The notes under the pieces: generated by a model
Told to the model about the DNA's origin: nothing
Database searches by the model: none
The model's input: only the letters and a program-made list of their open reading frames with translations
Source of the DNA: Nematopogon swammerdamellus
Lineage: Eukaryota; Arthropoda; Insecta; Lepidoptera; Adelidae
Direction of reading: 5' to 3'
NCBI GenBank assembly: GCA_946902875.1
Contig: OX336349.1
Span: forward strand, 20,173,891 to 20,237,890
DNA length: 64,000 bases
Part shown: positions 49,869 through 60,095 of the stretch, one piece after another
How positions within the stretch are numbered: position 1 is the stretch's first letter
How the letters are laid out: each line of letters starts with the position of its first letter
Program-made: the position numbers and the translations under genes

Positions 49869-51329
49869 TTTGTCATGTCCCGTTCAGCAATGCAATCTAT
49901 AAGGAAGAACCGGGTAAGAAACTTTATAGAGCTTTTTTTTTAAATATAACTTATATTACTAAAGTTTAATTACTTATGTTAAATGTAACATACTACGTCT
50001 AAGTAAAAAAGAAAATAAAAGAGAGTAAAATACAAAGAACATAGTGTTCAGTCAAGTCATAAATAAAAGTTAATAAAAATAAAAAGAGTTTATACATATA
50101 AACAATTCGGACCATCGTTAGTCAGCAGAATTTTTATTTACAATAATAAGAAAAAAAAATCACTTTACTTGTAAAATGGATTGTCTAAGAGAATTTTTTT
50201 CAGCTGACTAACACATTTTCACTATTTATAGTTTAAATTTTATGTGGAACATTTTCGTACAACTTGGGTTCAATCACATCAGGGTCTTTTTCAGCCATCG
50301 CCGATTTATGCGCAACAGATTTTAAACGCTCTGAGTTACGTGTTATAATTATGGCTTGCGCCATTTGACTCAAAATAATTAATATTTTTGCGTACATATA
50401 TACTATACGTACTACGTCATATTAATATATGTCTGCTGTGAAGTGAATTTAGTAGTAGGATAATGGAAAAATTTAATACCACCAAAAAGCCGCTAAAATC
50501 TACACGAGGAGGTCGGTGTTGTGATGTAATTTACCCGAATTCCTGCAGAACAACACGGTTTACTCTGCTCATCCCTATATTGTCGCTGTAGGGCTTCCTT
50601 CTCAGGATATAAGATGAAGCAATTTTGCAACTTCTATCGAGAAAATGATCGTGTATATTTTAGGGGATTTTGGGTGGTATTTTTTTATCAGAAGTGCCAT
50701 TTGATCCGGTCCCACTCCACGCTTCCGTCCTATCTAGTATTTATTTAGGATAGTTTGTTTAGGCACAAAGGCTAAAGACCCAAACAAATGGGAGAAAACT
50801 CAACTGAAATAATATACTTTACTTACAATCTATTCTTTGAACGAAGAACCTGTTGATGTTACTAGCTTTTTATCGTTACCTAGTTAAACTGTCTAGTAAA
50901 AGAACTTATTAAGTAGTTAAATCATTTGAAATTGCAATTTATGAAAAATTTGGCAACTATAACTAAAAACTAACTTAAAAATTATAGATGTGCCGACTAT
51001 TTTAGTACCTACAAGACGTGGTAATAATGATTAAATTTCATTGTAAATTGTAATATCTGTTATTGTTACTGAAAATTAATTCAATACAATACAATCAGCT
51101 CCCCGGAGACATTCTCTAATGAAGTAATGATTGATATAAAAAAAGTCCATTAGTTAAAATTGTATAATATGCGAAGCATGTGTTGCATACTAAATAAATA
51201 TTACGTTAATTATTTCAAATACGGAATTATAACACAAACAAAGATAACTAAACAATATTAAAATAATTATCAAATGAATCTAAGGTAAAAGTACCTAGCA
51301 CACGAAATTATTAGTTTTTATTTTAATAT
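49869..51329. other. Unassigned AT-rich sequence with a SINE-B trace
   Basis: Mostly low-GC DNA without ORFs. 50505-50595 contains GTCGGTGTTGTGATGTAATT and ACAACACGGTTTACTCTGC, a SINE-B 3' end. Possible single-copy DNA otherwise. Confidence 0.45.
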
Positions 51330-51495
51330 TCGAGCAAGTATAACGTGGAACGCACTTCCTGCCCATCTATTTCCTCCCAAGTACAGCCTGGGGTTTCGAA
51401 ATCCCCGTGCATCACAGAATGTCAATGGGCATCGTTAGACATTTACTTGTAGGTGAAACGATGCCACATTTCGCGCTATCCATATAAAAACCTTA
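51330..51495 (+). pseudogene. Jockey-type LINE C-terminal/3' fragment
   Basis: AACGTGGAACGCACTTCCTG, CCCATCTATTTCCTCCCAAG, TACAGCCTGGGG, CAGAATGTCAATGGGCATC, then GCGCTATCCATATAAAA. Deleted internally relative to 59515. Confidence 0.72.
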
Positions 51496-51588
51496 TATGA
51501 AATGAAATTATAATTATTATAACACCCCTCTTTTTTCATTGGGGTTTAACAAACAAATATGATGAGTCCATGCCACTATATCAAGCAA

Positions 51589-51696
51589 TCAATACTAATA
51601 ATAAATCAGTTTAAATCAGGTTTTAAATTGGAAGACCGAAGTAAGAAATAATAAGAAAGACTATTTTGTCAAGCGTACGAGATATCAAATACTCAA
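51589..51696 (+). mobile_element. Second Helitron 5' end in tandem
   Basis: A|TCAATACTAATAATAAATCA at 51589 followed by the 75-bp segment also present at 28604-28695, then the complete Helitron at 51697. Either an older Helitron was interrupted or a longer variant contains both. Confidence 0.65.
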
Positions 51697-52076
51697 TCTC
51701 TACTAATAATAAATCTGTGAGAGATGGTCACGGAGTAAGTTACTTTGTTTTACGAGATATTGCGTTTGTAGACTCTATGTATGATACTAAAACTAAATAG
51801 ACGAGTTTTAGAAATCTTTTCTGTGTGTATGTATGTTCCTCCATAACTCTTAAACTGATCATCCGAATTCGATGGAACTTCGTACAAGCACATTTAGCTA
51901 TACACACAGGATAGGCTAAATAAAATTCAGTTCCGGTTACGCTGAGATGTAGAGTGGATCTCATACAAACCGAATTGTTCCGCGCGCCGAAATAACGTAA
52001 CGCAGGAACGCAGCTCGGCCGTCTTTCTTACTTACTTATTTACTTTCACCCGGGCCAAGCCGCGGGCAAAAGCTAG
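51697..52076 (+). mobile_element. Helitron, 380 bp, complete
   Basis: A|TCTCTACTAATAATAAATC ... CACCCGGGCCAAGCCGCGGG, CAAAAGCTAG|T. Classic TC start, 3' hairpin, CTAG, A/T insertion. Non-coding. Confidence 0.88.
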
Positions 52077-52084
52077 TATTATAT

Positions 52085-52425
52085 GACACATACACATACA
52101 TAACACACGCTGTATCCCGACAATCAGGGTAAGCAGAGTAATCGGTGTTGTGCTATAAGGACTCTGGTAAATTACAGCACAACACCGACCACCACGTTTA
52201 GCACAGTATACGGACAAGACAACTATCAAGCAGCAAGTAAGACACGAAGAACCCACCTGCTGCATGACTAGGTGGAAGGACTGCGCCAAGGTGAGAAGTG
52301 GCTAGCCTGTCGCCCTTTAGCGCAGTATCTTGTCCTTATCCCTTAGTCGCCTCTTACGACATGCACGGGGAGAGATGCAGTGGGGCTATTATTTTTAAGT
52401 ACCGGCCCCACACGGTACTATATTA
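52085..52425 (-). mobile_element. SINE-B, full length
   Basis: Minus-strand head ACCGTGTGGGGCCGGTACTT to CGACAATCAGGGTAAGCAG and CTGTATCCC equivalents, then ACACATACACATACAT as the terminal microsatellite. Begins nine bases after the Helitron. Confidence 0.85.
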
Positions 52426-52439
52426 TATGAATTATATTA

Positions 52440-52624
52440 TATGAATAACACATGTTCTGTGAAAATTTCAACGGGCTACCTATTACGGTTCAAGTGATAC
52501 AGCCCTCGGACAGACAAACGGACGGACAGACGGACAGACGGACGGACGGACGGACAGACAGACAGACAGACAGACGGCGTAGGCTTAGTAATAGGCTTCC
52601 GTACGGGATACGGAAACCTAAAAA
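52440..52624 (+). repeat. Family C, right half
   Basis: AACACATGTTCTGTGAAAAT, GGGCTACCTATTACGGTTCA, a long GACGGACAGACG run, CTTCCGTACGGGATACGGA and AACCTAAAAA. Left half missing. Confidence 0.8.
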
Positions 52625-52625
52625 T

Positions 52626-52889
52626 GTTATCTATATACGCATTGACAGATAAACCTGCTGTGTATCAGGCTGTATATGGCTATAAAAACAAACAGCCTGT
52701 ATGTACATGATGATGAGGTTATGGCACGTTATGGCGCGTGAATATGTTAGCGGTTGAATGTGCGCAGCGCAACTGCGCATGCCCACGCCCACTGTCATCT
52801 TCTCGCGCTCTCGCTGTATCACTTCATAGTAAAGTTAAAGAAGCAACTAGAAGTGCAAAGTGAAATGAAAAAAAAAACGTTAAATTACA
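52626..52889. other. Unassigned sequence
   Basis: TGTGCGCAGCGCAACTGCGC at 52760 is self-complementary. TCGCGCTCTCGCTGTATCAC resembles part of family E. Confidence 0.3.
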
Positions 52890-53795
52890 AATTTAAAAAC
52901 CCCCGACCCTTAAAAAGTAAAAAAAAAATCCATTTACTTAAAGGAGTCGGGGGGACCGCTAAGTAAGTGCCCGCGCAGCTCTGAGTTTTTATATTTAATT
53001 TACTTAGCTGTCCCGCGAGTAATTTTTTCCCAAGTAAACTTTAAATTATTTTTGACTGTTTAAGAGCGCGGCACTGCAGCATCAAAATGCGCACTGATAT
53101 GGCGCATTTCGAATAGCGAAGCGTTCGCTTGTTTTTTTATAGTATTTGTTCAAAGTTTGTTAAACCAATTTACATTACACGATTATCCAAATCTGTCAAA
53201 AGAAGTAAAATTTTATCTTACATCATCTGCAATTAGTATAAACTCAAAATAATGTTTTAGAAAGCTGCAATTTCGAAACAAAGAGAGCATTTCGGAGTAT
53301 TTAGGACCATTTAGTAGTACGTTTGTGATTTTTTTTTCACATATTAATTGACATAAATACAAATAAAAATCTGTCACCAACTTTTAAATATGGTCAACTT
53401 TTAGACAGGATTTTTTAATATATATATATTTTTAAAATTCGCTAAACAAAAAACCGAAACGAAAATGTGGCAAATTTTGCAAATTGTGCCTCATGCTGTA
53501 GTACTGTTTTTTAAATTTGTAATTTTTTTTTATTTCAAACTTTAAAAAAAAATCGCACGCATATGGGTCCACTTTTCAAGATATATTTTTTTTATTACTC
53601 ATTACTTGATAACTTGATTATAAACATAGCTAACAACCATCCCGATTAAACCAGCTTTCTAATAAAAGAAACCGCATCCACATCAGTCCATCCGTTTGGG
53701 AGATACGATGCCACACACACCCATGCACCCTTACACACATACACACACACGTTAAGCTTATAACACCCCTCTTTTTGCGTCGGGGGTTAAAAATC
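52890..53795. mobile_element. Family F element with CCCCCGAC inverted ends
   Basis: Left TTTAAAAACCCCCGACCC, right GCGTCGGGGGTTAAAAATC, about 900 bp apart. The right part carries GAGATACGATGCCACACACA, CATACACACACACG and TTATAACACCCCTCTTTTTG. A right-end fragment recurs at 51520-51552. The right border GGGGG|TTAA would suit a piggyBac-type site, but the left one is altered. Non-coding. Confidence 0.6.
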
Positions 53796-54024
53796 AATAA
53801 ATGAGAATTTTCATTATATTGTTCGACGAAAAAATCACGCACTTCTAGTCTTTCCTAACTCTATGCGTCACCCTATGCTGTCGCTTGTGCGTTTTATTGT
53901 TACACCCAATATTTGTTTTTCGTTGAATGGTATGTCGCCATTATTTCTCGTTTTTCCTTACCAGGAGCTTCCCTCGGGCGGGGAAACGAGGGCAGACAGA
54001 TACCTACCCGAATAAGTGGAACAC
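53796..54024. other. Unassigned sequence
   Basis: Nothing that I can support. Confidence 0.3.
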
Positions 54025-54180
54025 TGAAACATTCGGGCTAGACAGCCTAGCAACAGTCCGCAAATCTGCTGGCATTGCGCGTGGTTGCGCGAGGATAGGT
54101 GTTTTTGGCTCTGTCGACTGTACCATTGGTCCCACGGCACAGCCACCCATGTTGGTTTATATAAAAAAATTAATAAAAAA
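54025..54180 (+). pseudogene. 3' end of the LDSLATVRKS LINE family
   Basis: GLDSLATVRKSAGIA, then GTTGCGCGAGGATAGGTG, CTGTCGACTGTACCATTGG and an AATAAAAAA tail. It directly precedes family E copy 2, as an A-rich tail also precedes family E copy 1. Confidence 0.8.
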
Positions 54181-54778
54181 ATTGGTTGTCTGTAAAGTTG
54201 GTTTACGGACGATAGTTTTACGTGATGATGTCATAAAGTAAATCAGTTCCGGCGGATATTTACCATGTAAAATTAATTTAAGTACATGATAAAGATGTGA
54301 TAATAACTAACAAAAAATATGAGAAAATAACGACTATTAATTAAATTTAAAAAACCTACATAACGCCATCTACATGTTCAACGTTGCAACAATTACCTAA
54401 CTGCTAAATCAAGTATACCGCTGGCTGAAGTATTTAATTTAATATTGACGCTGGATGTGGGCGCTAGATGTCGCTCCATGAAATTCACATACCTACTGTT
54501 GTCACATACTTTTGAGAAAATTTGCAGCGATAAGTAGACGGTCGATAGCCCGCGTGTATAACACGTCTGGTCAGTGATGGTGGTAGGGACCGCGGGTTCG
54601 AGGCTCGCAAAAGACGAAAAGAAAGAAAAGAAAAGAAATATTTTGTATTTCCTACTATTGTATATGCCTCTCTATCGCGCTCTCGCTTGCACACACAGGT
54701 TTAGATGGAACGGTACACTTCTTCGTGCGTGCAGCCGGTGTTCATCAATTTATAAGACGTGACATCATTACGTCAAAA
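54181..54778 (+). mobile_element. Family E repeat, copy 2
   Basis: TTGTCTGTAAAGTTGGTTTA to AGACGTGACATCATTACGTC. Near-identical to copy 1 over most of its length; an AAGAAAAGAAA expansion occurs at 54618 and the GCGCTCTCGCTTGC block is single. Confidence 0.78.
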
Positions 54779-54780
54779 AA

Positions 54781-54951
54781 GTACTTATACTTTGTTCACA
54801 GAGTGTTATAGACATTACATGAAATTAAATGATATTGAAATATACGAGTATTTTATTGTTCACCAGTATGCAAAAAGGTCGCAAAAGGCAAGTGTTTGCC
54901 TTGCGGCATCTAGGACCACTGCCACAGGTTTTAAACGAATTTCACAGCAGG
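54781..54951. other. Unassigned sequence
   Basis: Nothing that I can support. Confidence 0.3.
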
Positions 54952-55340
54952 CCGTGTGGGGACGGTACTTAAAAAGAATAGCCTCACTGCATCTCTCCCC
55001 ATGCATGTCGTAAAAGTTGAGCGCGGTCAGTACTTGGATGGGTGACCGTTCGACCGTTGGAGGCTGACCGCGGTTCGGATTCCACGTTAAATTGTAGGTC
55101 CCTTCCCTTCTTACCCTACTAGGTGGTAGGGTTTATCCCGGTCGGGTTGATACCAGCGCACTGAGCGAAACGTCGGTCGAAACGGCTATTTAAATAGTTC
55201 GTGTTTTCCGTCCAGTTCAGTGTAGCCGACATGAAATTAAGGGAAGCACTGACATGGCACTTAGTTCACCCGGTGTTATGGACTGCCATCACGGATGTTG
55301 TAGGTGATGTAGCCAACCGAGTCAGTTTCCATAAAAAAAA
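54952..55340 (+). mobile_element. Chimeric SINE: A2/B head joined to A1 5S-like segment
   Basis: 54952-55016 is the GGGG(C/A)CGGTACTT head to GTCGTAAAAG. At 55017 it switches to TTGAGCGCGGTCAGTACTTG, GATGGGTGACCG and the B box GGTTCGGATTCC of SINE-A1, followed by the A1 body and tail. The A box half of A1 is replaced. Confidence 0.82.
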
Positions 55341-55721
55341 GGCAAATTTCGTATCGAAGAAAAAAATGAAGGTCCCGATTTTTTACCATTTCATCAAAGA
55401 AAAGCAATCCATCACTCGCGTAATAACTCAGCGCGAGCAGGCTGTCCCTCCCTGTTTATTGTACGCAGGGTTCCGGAGCCGCCTGTGTCTATAAGAAGCA
55501 CGTAATTACCATTTTGAACGCTCTATTTTTACTAAGGATCAGCTAGGATTGCGGAGCATGTAATAGAAAATTCATGAGAATTTGAGGGCTCAATGAAAAT
55601 GTTAAACGTTCGGCCGTTATTTTGTTGTTAGCTGAATTCGAAATTCGAATTTCGATGTATCCATCGTTTTGGATGATACACTCATTTCAGAATTGACATA
55701 TTGGTGGGAAATCATTTAATA
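55341..55721. other. Unassigned sequence
   Basis: Nothing that I can support. Confidence 0.3.
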
Positions 55722-56080
55722 AAAAAAACCGGCTAAGTGCGAATCGAACTCGCGCACCGAGGGTTCCGTATCGCCATGTCATGGTCAGCGCCACTCACGC
55801 CATCTATGTAAGTATTAGTTAAAATGCTTCATACTCTTTTCGGTAGATGGCGCGCATACACTTTTTAGTTTCTTCTATGGGGACCCCCGTGAATTTTTTA
55901 CTTTTTATTATTTTTATTATTTGTTGTTATATCGGCCATAATAACACATACCTATTCTGTGAATTTCAACGGGCTACCTATTACGGTTCAAGAGATACAG
56001 CCCTCGGACGGGCGGACAGACAGACAGACGGCGTAGGCTTAGTAATAGGGTCCCGTACGACGGATACGGAACCCTAAAAA
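55722..56080 (+). repeat. Family C, full length
   Basis: AAAAACCGGCTAAGTGCGAA to GGATACGGAACCCTAAAAA, 359 bp. Very similar to 47666-47997, with a longer TTATTATTTTTATTATTTG tract. Confidence 0.83.
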
Positions 56081-56177
56081 CCAATTTAAGAAACGTAACA
56101 AGCTCGACCGACCGTAACCGACGCAAGCACCGCCGTCATGGATTATTATAATATGTCTATCTCTTATCTTTTCATCA

Positions 56178-56388
56178 TCTGTACTTATTATAAAATTCTA
56201 CTTCTGCCGCCTCTATATAATATGTATGTTGGCTTATAACTCGGGAACGAGTCTATCGATTTCGATGCGGTCTTCACCAGTGCAATGTGACATATCTGCG
56301 GAGTGTTATATATAGGCTATCCTTCTACTCAATCAATTCACATGGGGTTTTACTGACGTTGTTTGGTGCACGTGGAACCTACATCTAG
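56178..56388 (+). mobile_element. Helitron-like element, 211 bp
   Basis: A|TCTGTACTTATTATAAAATT ... CACGTGGAACCTACATCTAG|T. TC start, CTAG end and A/T borders are right, and the AACTCGGGAACGAGTC and ATATATAGGCTATCC blocks resemble other Helitron-like sequences. The terminal hairpin is weak. Confidence 0.5.
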
Positions 56389-56527
56389 TATAATAGACAT
56401 GTCTAAGTAAATAAAGTTTATAAACTGGCAAATTGTTGTTTGCGCTGAACTCGCTATTGTTGCGTCCGCCATTGTCGCTTTGTCAATTAGACACAATTAT
56501 AGTGCACACGATCATGCCAATTTACAG

Positions 56528-56758
56528 AGGAATGAAGCTAGAAACTCATTGGGCCCACGTACGTCACACACGCGAATCTGGGCGCGTCGGTCTCCATACA
56601 TTTTATATGGAAGAGTGCAGCACGCAGTTTCATTGCGCCCACGCCCCCCTACGCTACGCGACACACTGCGTGCTGCACTCTTCCATATAAAATGTATGGA
56701 GACCGACGCGCCCACGTACGCGTGCGTAGCGTACGTGGGCCCAATGAGTTTCTAGCTT
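56528..56758. mobile_element. Fold-back MITE, 230 bp
   Basis: AAGCTAGAAACTCATTGGGC to its complement GCCCAATGAGTTTCTAGCTT. Arms include GACCGACGCGCCCA / TGGGCGCGTCGGTC and the inverted TGGAAGAGTGCAGCACGCAG pair. Left arm is about 25 bp shorter in the outer part. GC-rich loop (56636-56662). Confidence 0.82.
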
Positions 56759-57289
56759 AAAACGCGGCGTCATATTCACCATGGTGGGCAGTGGGCACAA
56801 ACGTGTCCACTGCTACTACCAAACCAATACATCCTAGGTACTATCCAGCCAGGAGCCTGAAGTCGCGCGCGAGTAAATGAATTGAACATTCAGTGAAGTG
56901 CGAAAGTTACATACTATAACTTGACTATAACATAATATTAAATCTCTACTACCTGTCTCTAAATATTCTGGTATCCTGACTCTAGTGTTCGGCGGTGCGA
57001 ATGTAAATTTGACTGTTGTCAAATTTGACATTTTCACTCGGTCTCGTAAGAAAAGGATGGAAAATGGGCGCATCGTCATACACATTCCGTTTGCATCACG
57101 ATGTTCGTGGTTTGCATCCATTGGACCGCAATTTTATTGGTTGTTACCGGCTCGAACGCATCGGGCGGTGACACACACCGGTATTATATTCCAAAGTCAG
57201 TGGGTATTATAGCACGCTTACCGGGTGAGTGTATGGCTATAAATGACTTTTGCATTGCATTTTGACCTTCCGTTTTCATTCTTTTCGTC
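56759..57289. other. Unassigned sequence
   Basis: Contains opposed 75-95 aa ORFs with no motif; not called. Confidence 0.3.
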
Positions 57290-57705
57290 GTATTCTACGC
57301 CAAAACTTTGTCCGAGCAAGAATTCCATTGTCAAATTAATTCTACTAAAATGCATACTGACCACAGATTCATTCTTGATTATTTGGATTTTGCGTATTCT
57401 ACAACAAAACTTCGTCCGAACAAACATTCCATTCTCAATTAATTATACTCAAATACATACTGACCACAGATTCCTTCTTGATTATTTTAATTTTATATTA
57501 TTCTACGTCAAAACTTGTGCAAACAAAAATTCCATTGTCAATTAATTATATCTACTCAAATACATACTGACCACAGATTAAATCCTGATTATTTTGTTTT
57601 TACATATTCTACAAGAAAACTTCGTCTAACCAAAAATTCCATTGTCAATTAAATTAATTATATCTACTCATATTACATACTGACTGACCACAGATTCATT
57701 CGTGA
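57290..57705. repeat. Tandem array, four units of 103-117 bp
   Basis: ACTGACCACAGATT occurs at 57356, 57459, 57566 and 57683. Each unit also has TATTCTACAACAAAACTTCG-like, AAAAATTCCATTGTCAATTA and ATACATACTG blocks. Units differ by point changes and small indels. Confidence 0.88.
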
Positions 57706-57944
57706 TTAGTAGCACAGCATATTAGTAGTCTATATTTAAACGGCGCGGCGACACAAAACGAGCTTGATGTATGAGCCAATGCATTAATCTCGAACACGTG
57801 AATCCGTTCTATTATTAAATGTCTATTAACATAGTTTCCGCTCGCTGAACTGAAGGACATCCGCGAACCATGCGCGAACCGTACGCAAATATACCAGCAG
57901 TGCCAATTCAATATTCACTATAGGCATTTATCATACATTGAAAA
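57706..57944. other. Unassigned sequence
   Basis: Nothing that I can support. Confidence 0.3.
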
Positions 57945-58216
57945 AAAAAGACGACCAAGGGATATGACTCCCTTCTTATATTACTAGGTGGTATGGTTTA
58001 ACCCGCCCGGGTTGGTACCACTGCACTGAATGAAAGGTCGGTCGAAACGGCTATGTAAATAGTTTGTGTTTTCCGTCCAGTTCAGTGTAGCCGGCACGAC
58101 CGAAGGGATGCACTGACGTGGCACCAAGTTCACCCGGTGTTATGGGATGACTGTACGGTGACCGAACACGGATGTTGTAGGTGATGTAGCCAACCGTGTC
58201 AGTTTCCATAAAAAAC
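57945..58216 (+). mobile_element. SINE-A2, lacking most of its head
   Basis: From GACCAAGGGATATGACTCCC to GTGTCAGTTTCCATAAAAAA. TGACTGTACGGTGACCGAAC near 58147 is an insertion of about 15 bp relative to other copies. Confidence 0.85.
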
Positions 58217-58219
58217 ACT

Positions 58220-58390
58220 TTATTTTTTTTGTACTGATACGCGAGACACTTGGCGCCGCGTCGCCGCGTCGCCGCGTCGTTGTCAGCATGAATTGTTGAG
58301 CCGACGATGCCCAAAAGCATTCGGTTTAGAACGGGGGCTGCTAATGCCGTCCCGCCCGGCCAACGAATTGTCCCGGCGGAGGCGTGACAG
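58220..58390 (-). pseudogene. Jockey-type LINE 3' tail with CGCCGCGT expansion
   Basis: GCGAGACACTTGGCGCCGCG followed by three CGCCGCGT-like units, then ATTCGGTTTAGAACGGGG and CCGCCCGGCC: the reverse of the GGCCGGCATGG..GGCGCC tail. Confidence 0.65.
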
Positions 58391-58424
58391 ATGCCTTGAT
58401 TTTAGAATATAGTAGAACGGTGTG

Positions 58425-58605
58425 TGGTAGCCCCACTATGTCTCTCCCCGTGCATGTCTTAAAAGGCGACTATGGAATAAAACGACGAGATGCCGTGCTA
58501 AAGGGCGACAGGATAGCCACCTCTCACATTGGCACGTTCTTTCCACCTAGTCGTGCAGCAGGTGGGTAATTCGTGCCTCACTTGCTGCTTGCCGTACTTA
58601 CATAA
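58425..58605 (+). mobile_element. SINE-B, first of two tandem copies
   Basis: GTAGCCCCACTATGTCTCTC, CCCGTGCATGTCTTAAAAGG, AGATGCCGTGCTAAAGGGCG, GCCTCACTTGCTGCTTGCC. Truncated at both ends. Confidence 0.78.
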
Positions 58606-58905
58606 AAATAACAGGTGCCACTGCATCTCTACCTGTGCATCTAGTAAAAGGCGACAAAGGAATAAGGACAAGGTGCCGCGGTAAAGAGCGATAGGGCACC
58701 TAGGTGTGACAGGGTCCTATCAATGGTCCTACCAGTCTTGCAGTAGGCAATAACTGTCTTTGTGCTTTACTAACATGCAGCTTGATAGCTTAGCTATCTT
58801 GTCATACTTAGCGTGGTTGTCGGTGTGGTGCTGTAATTAATTTACTCGAGTTCTTGCAGCACATTCAGAGAGTAATCGGTGTTGTGCTGAACACCGATTA
58901 CTTTG
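58606..58905 (+). mobile_element. SINE-B, second tandem copy, rearranged 3' end
   Basis: GGTGCCACTGCATCTCTACC to GTGGTTGTCGGTGTGGTGC, then GCAGCACATTCAGAGAG, AGTAATCGGTGTTGTGCTGA and ACACCGATTACTTTG. The end forms an inverted repeat, GTAATCGGTGTT / AACACCGATTAC at 58873-58902. Normal 3' SINE-B sequence resumes at about 59150, after the tRNA-like palindrome. Confidence 0.75.
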
Positions 58906-58907
58906 TA

Positions 58908-59107
58908 TATTTTTATTAGAAAAATGCAAAGCGAAAATCATTGGAAAAAATACATCCCGGCCAGGATTCGAACCTGGGTCTTTGGCTTGAGCCGCCAACG
59001 CGATAACCAACTCGCGTTGGCGGCTCAAGCCAAAGACCCAGGTTCGAATCCTGGCCGGGATGTATTTTTTCCAATGATTTTCACTTAGCATTTTTCTAAT
59101 AAAAATA
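58908..59107. repeat. 200-bp palindrome built from a tRNA-like segment
   Basis: Arms of about 96 bp (58908-59003 and 59012-59107), the inner 71 bp identical, separated by TAACCAAC. Each arm holds CCAGGTTCGAATCCTGG, a complete tRNA T arm with box B, preceded by TTGGCGGCTCAAGCCAAAG (an anticodon-arm-like hairpin) and GCGTTGGC. After CCGGGATG comes TATTTTTTCC, where a mature tRNA gene would end. D arm and 5' acceptor are incomplete and position 33 is not T, so this is not a functional tRNA gene. Confidence 0.82.
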
Positions 59108-59149
59108 TATATATAAAGCGAGTACGTGCCTAGTACTAACATATAAACA

Positions 59150-59200
59150 TAGAATACCGATTACTCTGCTTACACCGATTGCAGAAATACAGCGTGATGG
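59150..59200 (+). repeat. SINE-B 3' end, displaced
   Basis: AATACCGATTACTCTGCTTA, CACCGATTGCAGAAATACAG, CGTGATGG: the terminal part expected directly after the copy at 58606-58905. Confidence 0.7.
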
Positions 59201-59514
59201 TACGTGAGAAAACTAGTATTTATTTATTACGTGTTATTGTTGAAATTTAATGTCATGAAATCAAATTCTTCGTGAAGAATTAATCAAATCTATGTTTATT
59301 GCATTTAAAGCCTAAAAGGCTTTCAGTGCACAGCTTAAAACGCCGTAGACGTTCTCCTCCAGCCAACATTTGGGTTGTGGTCATGAAAGAGTGTGGAGTG
59401 GCAGAAAACAAATATACCTACAATTTCAACAAATGGTAAAACAAAATTTCATATAATTACATAAATAAAAAAATATACACATATAAATGCTGTATAAACA
59501 TTTATACAAAATAT
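59201..59514. other. Unassigned, possible LINE 3' UTR
   Basis: TTATTGCATTTAAAGCCTAA, AAGGCTTTCAGTGCACAGCT and CTCCTCCAGCCAACATTTGG recall a LINE 3' hairpin region, but no ORF end is attached. Confidence 0.3.
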
Positions 59515-59842
59515 ATATTCCGTCGTCCCCATTCCACCTCCGCACTACGCGTACTGGGCAGGGGATGCACCCCTATACAATCGACCTACCGAGGATGCGC
59601 ACCAACCGGTTCTGTAGGTCTTTCATTCACAGAACCGGTAAAATGTGGAACGCACTCCCTGCTCATATATTTCCTCCCAAGTACAGCCTGGGGTTCTTCA
59701 AAAGGGGCGTGAAAAGGCTCCTGTCAGGCCGGCATGGCATTCGCAAACCCCGTGCATCACAGAATGTCCATGGGCATCGTAAGTCACCTCCTCGTAAGTG
59801 AAACGGTGCCACATGTCGCGCTTCCTATAAAAAAAAATATAT
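59515..59842 (+). pseudogene. Jockey-type LINE C-terminal fragment, most complete copy
   Basis: In one frame: MHPYTIDLPRMRTNRFCRSF, IHRTGKMWNALPAHIFPPKY, SLGFFKRGVKRLLSGRHGIR, KPRASQNVHGHRK and a stop at 59799-59801. Then GCCACATGTCGCGCTTCC and an A-rich end. It gives the C-terminal sequence against which 39370, 42865, 47430 and 51330 can be read. Confidence 0.83.
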
Positions 59843-60095
59843 ATATATATACTACACGAATATGATAAACAGAGAAAGGTCTCTGTATATCACTTTACAG
59901 TCTCTAAATCACTTTACATTAATTTACTTAATTAAACATTTTCAACTAAAAACCTATTAGAAAGTTTCAAGTTGTGACTGGCGAGTTTATCTGACAGAAA
60001 ATTACTAACTGGCAGAAGAATAAATTTGTTCTGCCATTTAAACGCTTCTGGCAGTAATAAACGAAGTCCCTATTAGTTTGTTGCCACCATTTTAA
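59843..60095. other. Unassigned AT-rich sequence
   Basis: Nothing that I can support. Confidence 0.3.

Noticed and set aside
58953..59064. Possible pair of divergent tRNA genes
   Set aside because: Only the T arm and an anticodon-arm-like hairpin are complete; D arm and 5' acceptor are missing and position 33 is not T.
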